Below are positions 29,101 to 43,700 of a DNA stretch of 64,000 bases, piece after piece. The translations under genes were made by a program, and so were the position numbers. The DNA is from Prinia subflava (taxonomy: Eukaryota > Chordata > Aves > Passeriformes > Cisticolidae). Where the stretch lies: contig NC_086247.1 in assembly GCF_021018805.1 (NCBI RefSeq), positions 150,067,285 to 150,131,284 of the forward strand. Direction: 5' to 3'. The notes beneath the pieces were generated by a model, which did not search any database, was not told the origin of the DNA, and saw nothing but the letters and a program-made list of their open reading frames with translations. Position 1 is the first letter of the stretch, and each line of letters starts with the position of its first letter.

Positions 29101-31655
29101 AGTGTCTATGATGTCTCTGAGACATCTGGAAAGAAAAGGGCTTTGCATAATTCCTCACGGAGGAACTCAGCTCCATATGCTAATTTAAATCTGCTAAGTC
29201 CTGCATCATGCAAGACTGGTTTTATCCCTTAAAGACATCTGGGTCCTGAGTCTCCTTTTTAAGCATTTTTCTGTTGCTGCCCCTTTACATATTTGCGTTA
29301 GGAGAAATGACATTGAGATCTGTAAAGGTCAGCTGTTGATGAGACCTCGGAATGGGCAGATAGAGGGTGGAATCAGCTGGTTGAACTTATTTTTTAGTGC
29401 CAAAGAGGCTTTAGGTCTTATTGTTATTATTACTAACATTTACTGTAGCAGCTGTAGGCTCTGAACAAAGCTAGGAAAAATCTGCATAAACACACATCAT
29501 CAGAGACAGAGTGAGATAAAGCATCCTTTTTAAAAAACCATGTGAGCAGGGGATATGGAGAGAGTGATTTGCCTCAATTCACAGGGAGGTTTTGTTGTAG
29601 AGACAGAAATGGAATCTCTCTCAGATGCTCCAAATTAGCATGTTAACCTTAAGTTTAGTTTTGCATTCATTTATGCTGAGAAATGTCATTGAGAAGAATG
29701 AAGGGAAAAATACAGACCTTGTCATCCAGAATAGGCTCGCACTGAGAGTAGTTTATCTTGGAAGCCCATGTCCCATTGCCCAGGCACTCTCTGTAGGCAT
29801 TTCCTGGTACAGACCAAAATAAAAGAGAGATGAACACTCTGTGCTGCACTTGAAACAGCCTGGACATTTCACAGGTTCAAGAAAAGATTGACAGAACAGA
29901 TTATTTACAAGGCAAATTAACTTATCCCACCTCTGTGAGGACTGGAGCAACCCACTCAGAAGAGGAGAAATAAATAACCAACACATCTACAGATAACGAG
30001 TATTTAAAGGTAATTATTAATAGTTTTTTCTTCCAGAATATGAATTCAGAAGACAGCAAAGGCATGAAAACATTGCAACTGAAACCATTCTTGGTGTTTT
30101 CCCAACGTGCCAGTTCTTACAGATCATAACTGAAAATCACAAATTACTGAAGCAGAGATTTAATGTCCAAATTCAACGTCACCCTGCAGGGCTCTGGGGA
30201 CTACACGTAGCAATACTGGGGTAAGAGGGGAGTTCAATTTCTGGCAAGAACTCTCTTCATCCCAAGGAATTCCAGGAGAAAACTGCAGTTTTCCCGTACA
30301 AACCTTCCTCCACTCCAGGCACATCCAATCCCAAACCCAAGAGTTGCTTGGTTTTTTTTTCCCATTCTTATTTTGAACTGTTTCTTAGAAACAAGAGAAT
30401 TAAAATAAAACAGGAAATCCAGAAAGATCCCCAAAGGACAAATACAGGCAACTTCCTGATGGACTCTTCATGATGTTGTTGCTGCCCTTTACCCACTTTC
30501 TTTCTGGGCTTTTGCCATGGTCATTTAGTCCAGGAAAATCAAATGGTCCTAAATGTGCTGCTGACACCAGCCTTTGAAAAAGGTAAAGAGACTTTTGAAA
30601 AGGTGCTTTTTCTTACAGAGAAGGGAAGTCAACAAATAACAGTCCTTGCAGATGCTCCAGATGACACCGTATCCACAGAAATCACTGAATTTCACATTGC
30701 TCTTGTCTATTTGCACTTTTCCACTGTTTCTTTTTGGAGTGATGATGCCAAACAAAACAAAACTATCTGAGTGGGGTTTAGGTGGTAGGATCTGATTTAC
30801 AACCCAAAAAGCCCTTGTGTTTTTCCCCTCCTTTGGCCAGTGCTGAAGCTCTCTGTGCAGAGTTGTTGCTGATTTTGAGCTTCTGTAGCAAACTCCTGAC
30901 TCTCCAGATGAGCTGATGCTTAGTCAGATGGTGAGTCCCACTTCCAGGGTACTGCTCATATGAAACCCTAATTTTATTCATTCAAACCCTTGTTTTAGTC
31001 ATTCTAACTCTTCATTTTCCCTGTTTGTATCCCTCCAGCTGAGCTGTGGACAGCACAAACACAATCCACTCTGTGAGGCACTGGGAATGTACGACCCACA
31101 TCAGTGCAGCTCTCTGAGCTGTCACAGCACACACCCCACATGGTGAGGGTATGAACGGGAAGGGGGAAAATCAGACCCTGAATTTCTCTCATCCAGCATC
31201 TCCTCCACTATCAGTCACTTCTCAGAAACAACAGCAGCATGCAGATCTGGCTTCTGGGACTCTCATTCCAAACTCTAGTTGCATACTAATTTATACCCCA
31301 CAGTACAGGTTTCTTCCTTCTTTCCTTTCCTTTCCTTTCCTTTCCTTCCTTCCTTCCTTCCTTCCTTCCTTCCTTCCTTCCTTCCTTCCTTCCTTCCTTC
31401 CTTCCTTCCTTCCTTCCTTCCTTCCTTCCTTCCTTCCTTCCTTCCTTCCTTCCTTCCTTCCTTCCTTCCTTCCTTCCTTCCTTCCTTCCTTCCTTCCTTC
31501 CTTCCTTCCTTCCTTCCTTCCTTCCTTCCTTCCTTCCTTCCTCCCTCCCTCCCTCCCTCCCTCCCTCCCTCCCTTCCTGTTCTTTCTTCTTTCTTTTCTT
31601 TCTTTCTTCTCTTTCTCTCTTTCTTTCTCTCTTTCTCTCTTTCTTTCTCTCTCTA

Positions 31656-31700
<45 letters not shown>

Positions 31701-34700
31701 CTCTCTTTCTTTCTCTCTTTCTCTCTCTCTCTTTCTTTTCTCCCTCCCTCCCTCTCTTCCTTTCTCTGTCTTTCATTCTTTCTCTCTCTCTTTTAATGAC
31801 ATAATGCAACTCTTTTAGCCAGTGCTTTAAAGGAGAATCATCCCATTTGGTGGGTGAGGTAAGAGTCTCACTGGAGGCACCTGGAGGAAGCAGCTCTTGT
31901 TCATGTACTGTGTGCAGAAAGACGCTGGATTAAGTTCAGGGTTTTCTTAATAATTGTCAAAAAAACAAAAAAAAACCCCCAAAAAACCAAAAAACAAAAC
32001 AAAACAAAACAAACCCCAAAAAAAACCCACAAAAAAAACCAAAACAAAACAAAAAAAAAACCAACACCCAACAATCCACAAAAAACAAAACAACACCAAA
32101 AAAAACCAAGAAGAAAAAACCAGGAAGAATCATAATGGAGAACTCCTCTGCAGAAACAAACAATGAACACCCAAGAAGAAAAGAAAACTTACATGCCCTT
32201 TCTAGGGTAAAAAGAGCTAATAATAATAAAAAATAGGTATTAGCACTGTTTTTTCCTAGTTGAAAAACAATTATGTAAAATTTCATTGTCCTAGACAAAT
32301 GACATACTGAAGAAAGTATATCAGCATACTATTTCTTCTTATAATTTCCCCTTCCTTCCTGACTTTATACTCAAGAAGGAATACAGCAAATAAAGATTTG
32401 GTGGTTGCAACATGTGGTTATTTGTGTGCATTTGCACTTGTATAACACAACTGGACAAGGAGATTTAATGTTCATGCAAATGAATAATGAGCAGTAGATG
32501 ACTCAGGATGGCCCAGGCAGCACTCAGCCTTTATGCACAGAGCTCTGGACACATCATCCAATATTCACTCCTGTGCCTCAGTCTATGGTCACTTCTCCCA
32601 CTTTAAAAATGTTGATTTCCTTTTGTTGTAGATTTGCGGCTCTTGGCTTCTTCTGCTTAATCATCAGTCCAGGAGACAGGCAGGGAGGTGAAGGGGAACT
32701 GTCTGAACAGAAAGGAATGCCCAGGAGTGCTCAGGGTTTCCAGCTTTCACTGAAGGTATTTCAGCCCCTCCAGGCTACAAATGCATTGTCCTATTTCCCC
32801 TAAGGGCTGGCTCAGGGCTGCTGACCACAATTACACTCCACCAGCAAAGCCAAGGACAACAGGCAGAGCCCAGATCCACAACAACAGCAGCAGCACCAAC
32901 ATTTGCAGCTCTCATGGACTCCAAGAGGATGTAAAACTGAAAAACACCCCTGAAAAACTTCATTCCACATCACAAAAAGGGGGCAAAAGAGCATAACAAC
33001 AGCAAAGTCTTGGCAGGAATACAGCTGGGATACCCAATTTTCCCTGACTCCAGCTCTTGAGAAAGTCCAGCTCAGTCTATTATTTTATAGCTCTTCACAG
33101 AATATGTACACTCAAATACCTACAGGAATGTCTCACTTTTATGTATTTATATGCACATGCTCACACACCCACGCTATGTGGAGCCTGAACTTTATTCCCA
33201 GTGGAGTAGAACCATTTAAGAGCAAGTGAGAAGTTCAAGGTGGAGAGCAAAAGTTTCTTGAATGCAGAAGAAAATCAGTGTTGCATTTATCAAAAAAACA
33301 GACTGTGATAATCACAACTCTGTCTGTTTTCAGGGCAAACAGGACTTTTAAGAAACTCTGGTGTATTTGTTGTTTCAATAAAAAGCAGCTGATCAACCTA
33401 GATTTGAGCCCATACATTGATAATAATGGGAAATGATTTTCATCTGACATGGAAGAACATGAGAGAAACTCACAGACTTTTATTTATTTGTTTTGAAGGA
33501 CTCCACAAACTCTGGTGCTTGATAAAGGGGGAGACATCCAAACTCAGTTTCCAGTTTTCCCATAACTCTCTTCAGCATTCCTGCAACTCAGCACCAGCAT
33601 TACCAGATTAATTCTGGGAAAATTTGCATGGAATGAGAGCAGTTTTTCACAAATCAGCTCAAGGACCCTTATCCCAAACAGAAATGTGTCTTTTAGTCAT
33701 CTGAAGTCATGTAAAATGAATTCCACCCCGATTTATTACACTGTATTAACAACACTACTAGAAAATCTTCTAAAGAGCCCTCAGTGCACGTCTAAACAGA
33801 AAATGGAGAAGAAACATCCGATATTTGTCATCCCAACTGTGATTTGTCTGCTCCTTGGAATCCACTGATATATTTTTGCTGTGAGGGTGACATAACACTG
33901 GCACAGGTCTTCCAGGGAGGTTGTGGAGTCTCCCTTTTTGCAGATACTTCAAAACTTTTTAAGACATGTTCCTGGGCAACTGGCTGCAGGTGCCCTGCAG
34001 GGGGGTTGGACCAGATCTCAGCTACCCTGTGGTTCTGTGATCAACTGCACAAAATCATCTTCTGGAACAGCTTTAAAACACAGCTCAGGTACAATGTTCT
34101 ACATCAGTTTAGGAGGCAAAACCCAGCCCTTAATTTAATTTCTAACTGCAGATGATGTTGCATTTCCGAATGGGGTATGTAAAGCCAAGTGTTTAATGAG
34201 TGTATTTTTGCATTTTTCTTTTTTAATTGACCCCATTGAAGAACACAAAGCCTTTCAGGCAGTGGTAACTCAATATGTATGGATTGGCCTGGTGGCAGGC
34301 TTGTGTTTAGTCAGTAGAAGTCCATTAAAAGCACGACACAAACAGGAGCTCTGGGTAAAGGTAAGGGGATGTCATTCTCAGCAGGAAGTTCATCACTTCC
34401 TTCCAGTCATCAGTGAGTGAAAAACAATTCCAGACACTGAATGCAGGCACTGCACAATGGATCTTGCCCCTGACAACTGGAACTAAGCTGCTTTTGAAAG
34501 AGATTTGACTTGTCTTGCCATGTTTCATGTAGATGACTTTTTGACAAGGTTTACGTTTCCAGTTATCATTAAAATGGAAATCTGACTTCTCTGGCTATTT
34601 ATGCCTTTCCTCTCCTGGATTCTACAGAGTGGCCATGGAATCTTGAGACAAGTCCATCAGCTGCTGGAGTGAAGGGAATAAACAGAAAAATGAATAAATA

Positions 34701-37700
34701 AATAGGACAGCCTGTTAAGCCCTGAGCTGAGGGTATGTGACTGCTTTGACAGCTTGCTGATCCTGTCAGCTGAGCTGAAATGAAGGGTCCATCAATCAGA
34801 AAACCAGAATCCCCACAGAGCACACTCCCCAGAACACACAAGGGTTTGGGAAGTGGGGTTAGGAGTGCTTCTGGCAGAGACTCAGACATGCACTCCTTGC
34901 AAGAGCACAGTGGGTCACATCATCCACCTGCCTAATCACAGGACTTGTTCAGTCCAGATTAAAAAGTGGAAGCCCCAAGAATTTTCAGTAATTATTTTGC
35001 AAAACTATTACAGACAGTCTGGTAAATCTCTCCCCTGTTATTCTTTTTTGTTGTTATCCTCTATCTATATTTTTTCCTCACTTTTTAAGACAACTATTGA
35101 ACTGGTTTTGCCCCTATACTGCCCTCCGACCTAGCTGAGCCATTTGCCATCCTTTTCAGGGTGGGTTAGTTCTGCACATTTGCCACAGGCGGAGTTCAAC
35201 CTTGTAATTTTAGAATATCAACTCACAACCAGCCTTGTCCACATCTCACCAATCCCTTCCTACTCTGGTTTCAGGGCACAGCACAGCAGCCCATGGTGCG
35301 CCCAGCATGAAAGTGTTTATGCCAAAATTTCCAATGGAAAGCAAGCCCAAGTAAGTGAGGTTTTTCCCTTAGATATAAACTAAAATGGTTTCTATGATAT
35401 ACTGATCTGTAAAATCAGGAGAGACAGTGGAGAAAACCTGTTTTGTTTCAGTGCCATGATTAAAGCTGGATGACGTCTTCTGAGCTGAATAAATGGATTT
35501 TGAAATACACAGTTTTGGGGCAGCAAAAATCACTTGAGAGCTTTGGTAAATGTAAATTGTACCCAGGTTTTACCTCCTGAAGACAACTTTTAGATACATT
35601 GAAAGAACACAGGAGTAAAATAACCCAAAATATCCCAGTGCTGAATGTTGTAGCCCAGGAGTTGGTCACAACATGGAGTTCAACTCTGGTCTCTTCCAGT
35701 GTTGGATTTCATGAGGAATTCAAACTCAGCTTAAAGGATTCCTTTACTACAGGGGGTTCTAAACACTGGGACATTGCAAGATTCTCCCAGTGTCTCCTCC
35801 AAATAATTTTTATTCATTTAATGTTCAAAATAAGACATTTTACTTGGTATTAGGCAAAAACAATTTCTCTTGGGTACTTATCCACCATGATCCCCAGTAA
35901 ATCTACAGGAACTGCATGACACAAATTCCTGAGAGTGGATGCCCAGATTTCATAGGAGTCAGATCAAATGAGACAGAAAAAAACCTGTGTTGCATAAGGC
36001 ACACATCTCTTCATGTATAGACTATTCTTAGCCCCTTTTCAAAGCCTCAGAAAAACAGCAAGCTTCTAAAAATAGGGGCTGAGTCATGGGGCTATAAATT
36101 ATTTATTCATGTACCACCCTCCCTCTTTGGTGCTTTATTTTTTTGATTGTTGCAGTGATAAGCTTGAGCCAGGTAGGACTCACAAAGCATCAGGACAATT
36201 TCTTACTATTTCTAGAAATCCTAAGTGACAGCAGCAGAACTGTGCCATCCAGGAGACTGGAAAAACACAAAAAGAATCTCTCTCCACATATTTTATTTGT
36301 GAATGAGGGATATTCTGACAAAAATAAGGAGAGGCAAGAACGGTTATCCAACAGATGCTTATTGCTTTGTACATCAGCCAACATCAACCTGAAAGCCAAG
36401 AGGTTTTCTCTGGATGTCACAGTTGTTTTTGGGTTTTTTGGGTTTTTTTTGAATTTGTACAGAACTATAATGCAGTTATAGGAGAGTCTTAGAAGGCAGA
36501 TAAATCATAATTTAAGAAAGAAATGTTTCCCTAGAAAAATATTTCTAACCCCAGCTCTGTCTGGCTCAGCTTGATGTCCTCAGGCTTCCAAGCCTATTAG
36601 GAACTTTGATGAGTTTGCTGTTGTTTTCCTTTGCCAAGAAATCCTAAAAAAGGTTTACAAGAAGCTCGAGCAGCCTAATTATGCTCACTTGCTGCATTGA
36701 TTTCTTGTCTGCTGGAGAGCTCAAGTGATTCACCCAGGTCACAGAACAGGTCAAAAGCAAAGGCAGGAACAGAACCTCTCAGAAGTTTAGAAGTGCTCCA
36801 GGCTCCTTCAGAATTGAGAAAAACATTTCTCTGGGTTTCTAGCCCAAGGCACCCTACGAAGATTGAGGGCACTAGAGGTGCTAAGTTCTGTTTGTACAGA
36901 GAATCACAGAATATTCTGGGTTGGAAAAGTCTTTAAAATGATCCAGTTCCAGCCCCTGCCATGGGTAGGGACACCTTCCACTAGACCAGGTGGCTCCAAG
37001 CCCTGTCCAACCTGGCCTTGAACTCTCCTTGCCCCAAGCTGAGGCTTCTGGCAGCAAGCAGTGACATTAGAAAGATCCCACAGACTGAATTGTGCAGAAC
37101 TATCAGAAAAGTGGCTCTTTTCAACCTTGTTCAATGAAATACCTGCTAATGTAAAACTTCTCACAAAAAACCCCACGCATTCTGTTTGACTTTCTGATCC
37201 CCACGTGGTCCACCTCAGGGAACACAATTTCTTGTAGTATTTTTCATTCCTCATACCTCCAGGGTTAGCAAAACCTGTTCCATAAAATACAACTCTTTTA
37301 TAGTAAATACTCTGTTTCTGCACAGCTTCATTTTGAATTGTACCAGAATTGATGTGTGGGCAGTGGCAGGCAACTCCCAAACTTGCCTTTGCTCAAGACA
37401 TTCACCAGAAGGATGATTTGGGAATCATCTTAGAAGCTGCCTTCCTCATCCCAAATTGCTTATAGCTCCTCTAATAACCCTTCTATTAACAACCGAATAA
37501 TTAAAATTTATTATTCAATTATCTAATTATTATCCCTATAGAACATTAATTTCCTCAAGAAATTATTTCATGGCTTGTGATTGAGGAAACTCTTTGTTCT
37601 GAAATGTCAGGGCTGGGCTGTTACAGAAACAGCTGAGGGAAGACCCAGAAGACAGGGAGAGAAAACCCAGTGAGGAGGCTCAGCAGCACTTGACAAATGC

Positions 37701-40700
37701 TTGGTTAATCCTGCCTGCAGCCTCCCAAGGCTTCCTGCAGTCTGCAGGTAAATCCCTGAGACAGCACATCCTCAGGTGTGAGCACTCACAGAATCCAAAG
37801 GTTTCCAGCTCAGACCTCCAAGTATCCTTATGAAGAAAAAGAGGGATATTACAAAGCACTATTCCTCAGGTTATCATTTCCTTTCACCTGGTTCTCAGCA
37901 CAAGAAAAAAAAAATAAACAGAGGAAAAAAAAAAGCTCAACAAAATATAAAATTCAAACCAAACCCCCAACCCAAACTTCTAGCTGAACAGAAACCAGAA
38001 ATTGTATGACTCCTCAAAAACCTGTTGCAAAATAAATTTCTGGCATTCATGCTGAGCTGATTTCCACACCCAGTTACTCAAATTAATCTCTCCTGAAAGG
38101 ACAGGCATAACACACAAAATAAGATGCACAGATATCACTTGTACTTCAGCAAGTCACTGACACTTGGATTGCTGGAAATTACAAGAACACCCAGGAGAGT
38201 CTGTCTCCATACTTGTCTTATTCTTATATTGCTCTCTACAGATGAGCTCAAGATGAAGACATTTAAACTCTGATGTCCTGATGCAGATGCTCATGTGTGA
38301 GTGAAGGTTACAATGTCCCTGCTGCCAGAGACACATCCAGCCTCTCACCTCTCATGTCCAAGGTATCTACTCAATCCAGGCCATCAAATCGTAATAAATT
38401 CCCAAATTTAAGCTAATGAATTGATCCCAAGATTGCAGCCAGCACAGTCGAGACAGATTCAGCTGATCCATGGCCATTCAGTTTATGGAGCTGAGTTGTT
38501 TTTCCATTGACTCCACACTGACAACAGGAGGGATTTAATCAGCTACAGCAAATAGAAACATCATCACTCCTAAATTTAGGTGCTTGGAGTAAACAAAACA
38601 CTGGTCTGGATGGGCCTGTCATTTGATGTGGAACAATCACTTTATGTTTATTTTAAAGACTTCCCTCATTTGACTCTGGGTAATGCAATTGTTTTAAGGA
38701 ACAGGCTATCATCCAACTCGTGTTTGTATGGATCATGCACAAATTACTAGGAAAGATTCCCCAGCCCAGAACACTTCCACCTACACGGAGAGGGAACTTC
38801 CACCTACACAGCCACTTCAAAAACACACGAGGGAGAAAGGTGTGGTCTAAGAAAATGTTCTTCCTGCTGGTTAGTCCAATGGGTCATTAATTCTCCCTTA
38901 GTTGTGTGGTGGCAGTGAATTCCTGCAGAGCAGCAGGAGGAGGAAAGCATCACCCAGAGCTGCAGCACGATTTGTTTCTGAGCCTGACACACCAGGAGAG
39001 CACAGAGCCATGAAACTCCCTCCCTAAGCCCCTTCTGGAAGGCTGGCAGGGCACAGGCTGGTAATGATGTCTGATCTTTATGGTAATTGCTTCTTAGCTG
39101 AAATTCAAAATTCAATTAGTCACCTGGCATAATTACTGAATGCACAGAGAGATGGCAATGCTAATGAGAGGTGTAACTGTACTTTATTACCTGTAGTAAA
39201 GCACTGTGGAATTGAGAGGCACTAAGATCTGATTAACACTGGAGGGAGAGGGAGAGGAAAGGAGCTGGAGGCTGGAGTTTAGGGCAGATGACTCCAAAAG
39301 ACAATTTGCACAACCTCTTGAAAGAAAGGAGTGTGTGCAGCCTCCCTCTACTTTAGTTTTTGCCTCTGCAAAATGGGAATGTGGGAAGCAATACTGTTCT
39401 CTCAGAGCCTTCACTGCCTGGAATTTATTCAGGAATTTATGAGTTGCAGCCACAAAAGCAAAGCACAGCAGTTGTAGAAAAGGCTTGTGATGGAGCAGAG
39501 ATTCAGTGTTCACTGTAATAATTCTGACCAGCTCTCATAACTCTGCAAAAATAATGGGAAAGGTGGCTGAGAAAAGGAGGGATGAGAGCAGGTTCCAAAA
39601 TGCACCCATTCATGTGATATTTGCCTGGTAAGGTTCAAATAACTTTTGACAAGGAATTCACATGAAACCTCTGATCCAGCAGCAGAGGCTGTGAGAGGAA
39701 AGCAGCACACAGGAGAGACAGAAAATAACAACAGCCCAGGAAGGTGAGAGAAAATATCACACACAACAGAGGGAACGAGCTGGGTTAAAAGGCCAGGAGG
39801 ATCTGCAAAACCTGATTATTATCCCTGAGTCAGCACTGGCAGTTTGCCTACACCACAGGAATGCCCGTCAGGGACCACACCAGTTGCTTGCCTTATGGGG
39901 ATTTTCTTTGTTAATTGTGGTGGGTTTTTTTGGTTTTTTAAAATTTTTTTTAAAATTTTTTTTTAATTGTTGTTGTTGGGGTTTTTTTGTGTTTTTTTTT
40001 TTTTTCTTTTTGGTATGTGTTTTGTTATTTTGTTTGGGTTTTTTTCCCCATTTCAAACCATTGTCCAGCTCATACATCCAGCATTTTATAAGAATCCTCG
40101 CCTTTTAGAAAATCTCAGCCCTACAGGATGATTCAGACAGGTCCTGTCACACTTGCACGTCCTGGGACACCACATCCGCTGCTGTCAGCTGGTGCCGTGT
40201 GTGGTTGCCAGGAAGCTCAGTGTCTTTCCCCAAACCTAAATATTCATCAGGAGAAGGCAGGCAAGAAACAGACTGTCTGCAAGACAGAAAAAGCCTGCAA
40301 ACATCAGACGGGTGACCATTTGCCAAAGCAGCCCCTGGCAGCTTTCATAGCTAAGCCTAATATAGGCACATAAAAAAATCCAGATGTTTCTTGGCAGATA
40401 TGAGCCCGTTTTGCTGAACCACATTTCCCCTTCTAATAATGTGAGTTTAAAAAGGGGATGAGAATGGGCAAGGTCTCCCAATTTCTGAGAAGTGAACCTA
40501 GGGTGTCTGAATAGAACCCCTTCCCTAACCATGCAATTTTACAGGATGACCAAAATATCCAGCAACATCAAGAGGCTGAATTTTGACTGTGGAGATTGTA
40601 GATGTGGAGGTTATAAATAGCTTCTTTAGGCCCATCACAGAGTTTGAGATGAGAAAGCAAAGTCCCTGCAGATACAGGGAAAGATGGTAATTCCAAGTCT

Positions 40701-43700
40701 CAAAAACCTTTTACAGACACTAATAGTGCTACATTTTCTGTGGGCTGTCCTTCCACACAAATTCCTTTTCCTATTGGGCGCGATGAATAAGGTTTAAAAA
40801 CAGCTCTTGCACGGAGAAAAGCAACACCCAGCTCAGATCTTCTTTCTTACACAGCCACAATGAGAAACAGGAAACTTTCATTAAAGAAATTACAATAAGG
40901 AGCACTGGGCTTTTGAGCTCTAATTTTACCTCCCTCTCAGTTTTTCTCTTCCCATCCTTGAAAATGGTGCCAAAAGTTTATTGAATTAATCACCCAGCAC
41001 AGCACTGCTACGGGGAACTCAGTAGATGCTTTATCTGGTAAGAAGGGCAGCAGGAAATAACTGAGTTTGTAGATAAGCAGTTGCAAGGCTGATGATGCAC
41101 CTACTTGGATTTAAAAGTTCATCAACTGCTTAACCCCCCAGGCTTCTCTTTCCATACTTTATATTGCTGCTTTCAGTGCTGCATTTCTACACTTTCCCAA
41201 AATACAGCGTGGAATATGAATCATATGCCAGTCCTTCCCTCCAGGACAGCACGTATTGAAACTTTTAAGTGAGATCAGAAACCTGAGAGAAATAATATTT
41301 CATAGAATGTTTGCTAGTGCTGTACAGACACCAGGAAATTTGGTTTGCAAGTGATATCAAAAAGGAAGTGAAGAAGTACGAGATTAATTTGGAGTGGGAA
41401 GTGTGGAGGACCATACTGTTCCATAAGGGTTGTTTTCATGCTCACAGTGCCTTATCAACCAGAAAAGGCAGATCAGAGATACATCTCTGGCTCTCTGAGA
41501 GTGTGATGGGACTGTCTGCACTGCTCCTGGGTCTCTGTTTCAGCCCAGCTTCCCAAGACATCTCCCAGCCCACACACAAATGATCCTCCACAAGAGATTC
41601 CCCCATGTACAAGGAGCTGAGTGATCACTAGTTGGCCAGGAAGACCTGGAATAATCTTTTGCAGAAGGCAGCTGGAAAAGAGGCAAAGAGGCTGTTCCCC
41701 TGCCATAACCTGATGAATACAATGCATGTCTCATCTGGAAAGCCTGCTGTTATGTGGGAAGGTGCTTTCTTATCACCTGGTAATTATTGTCCCTTTGGGG
41801 GTTTGAAATGGCATGGGAGGGAGAAAGGGAATTTTCAAATCTCTTCTAATTTTATAGCACATAAAACACTATCAGCACATGCTGTGACAGTCTAAGAAAA
41901 GCATTTCACCAGCTTCATTTCTTGGCTAAACTCCCTGATGAATCTTAAGATCCTGAGCATATTTCAAGCAGGAATGATAAGTGGGCCATCTCTGAGCCAT
42001 CCCATGTGGTTTTGGGTTCACTGCAGCCTGGCAAACGTGGTGTGGCAGCTCCAACATCATCACACACATCTTTTAAAGCCCCACCTATCAGTGATCTCAG
42101 TGCCGTCTGTACCACTCAAACAGCTCTGGGAACTGCAGGAAACAGGGGTATTAATGCTCCATGCAGTTCCATGATGATAGTAAGGATGTGGATGGAAAGA
42201 ATAAATCATCTCACATTGGCACTGAACACTGCGCACCTTGCACAGCTCTACATTAATCCCAGGCTTGTCATACAAATCTCCTCACAACACAAAAAAAGGA
42301 CAGAACAGCTCTGCCCCCCCATTATTCTAGACCCCTTTCAGAGCACTAAAATGACACCTGTTACTGTTTCAACTCAGCTCAGTGTTTTCCTCAACATTCT
42401 TTCTGTATACTTCACTTTTTTCCTTTTTCTACAAAGCTGATACGAAGATCCTCTCTTCAAAGCCAGATGTGAAGCTCCCAAACCTCAAATTTGCTGGTTT
42501 AACCAGCCACAGATTTATGTATCACCTCCCTGAGACATTGTCCTGACATAAACACTGGCTCCAGCGATCTGGAAGCAGCACAATAAATTTGGTCAGGACT
42601 GAAATTAAACAATAAAAGAGGGAAGCAGGGCAATCTTCTCATGCCAACACCAAACCTAAAGAAATGCTGCATCCAGCAAGGACATAAGCCAAGAACTGGA
42701 GGTGGAGAAAATGTTCCAGGTGTTCCAACAAGGATAAAAGAGTTGGTGATGCTTCAGCACTTCCCAGATTTAGTTTGATACAGGTAACTGCAAGGACTAG
42801 AAGGGGGGATGCTGCAGAATTCAGCTTCATTCAGAGCTGAATTTCCTTGCTCCTTAAATACCTGCTGGTTCCTTGTCATGCTGACTTGGAAGATGGGCAC
42901 TAAGATTGGTTGTTTACAGTGACAATGCAGGAGAAGTTTTAGAAACTAGATGGAAAAAAAATCTCTTAAAAAAGATTTACCATCTCCTTTCAACAAAGAG
43001 AGTAATTAAATCAGGTAAAATATGTTTGGAAGTGCTCATTCACCTCAGAGAATGTTTAGTGCTCATCAGTCACTTCCACTTAGCTGAGACTTTGCCATTT
43101 AGACATTTACTGACTTTGGTAACAGATTTTCTCAGGTCTTCTCTTTTGACAAGAAAAACTACTGTAAACTCATACATTACATCTCTTACACTGAGGCAGA
43201 TTTATCCCCAGTGCCATTTCCCTTTCAACTACAAAACGAGCTCCCCAAGAGCAAATTGAGTGAGCAATATTTAACCACTGGGTAGTCAAGTGAGGACTGC
43301 TTAATTGATATTCTCCTTGGTACCAAACCATAAAACCTTAAATCCCAAGCTTGCCATAAACAACTGCGGTGTAGAATACAAAAAAAAAAAATCCCAAAAA
43401 CAAAAACCAAAAAAACCAACCGAACAAAAAAACTCCCTACAAACAACAGGGGGGAAAAAAAGATGTCTGAATGGGCAGATGAACTGCTTTGGACTTCAAA
43501 GAATTCAGAGTGCATGAACAAGCGCCTGAAATTTATAACACTTTTCAAATTGATTCAGCTTTAGGCTTCTTCTGGCAAGTAATAACGAGCTACTGCTGAC
43601 TTGAATATCAAATGTGGGGAAGGTGATATGGTGATACTAGAGTTGTTTTCTTTGACAGAGAAATTAAAAGGTAACTTCATTATTTTTTTAAAGGTAGAGT

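Larger units (their letters stand above)
23053..29717 (-). other. CRHR2 intron 3 (about 6.7 kb)
   Basis: A phase 0 intron between the ectodomain and TM1. It contains CR1 fragments at 24729-24830, 25487-25725 (with an internal 15-bp minisatellite) and 26848-27270, plus an AT-rich unique stretch at about 27830-28080. Elsewhere, including 23.1-24.7 kb and 28.1-29.7 kb, I see only unique-looking noncoding sequence. Confidence 0.93.

Noticed and set aside
31151..31818. Open frames of 172-217 codons across the TTCC/TC block
   Set aside because: Pure simple-repeat translation with no family resemblance.
36904..37380. 158-codon minus-strand open frame
   Set aside because: Part is a CR1 3' end and the rest is unique noncoding sequence; no protein family recognised.
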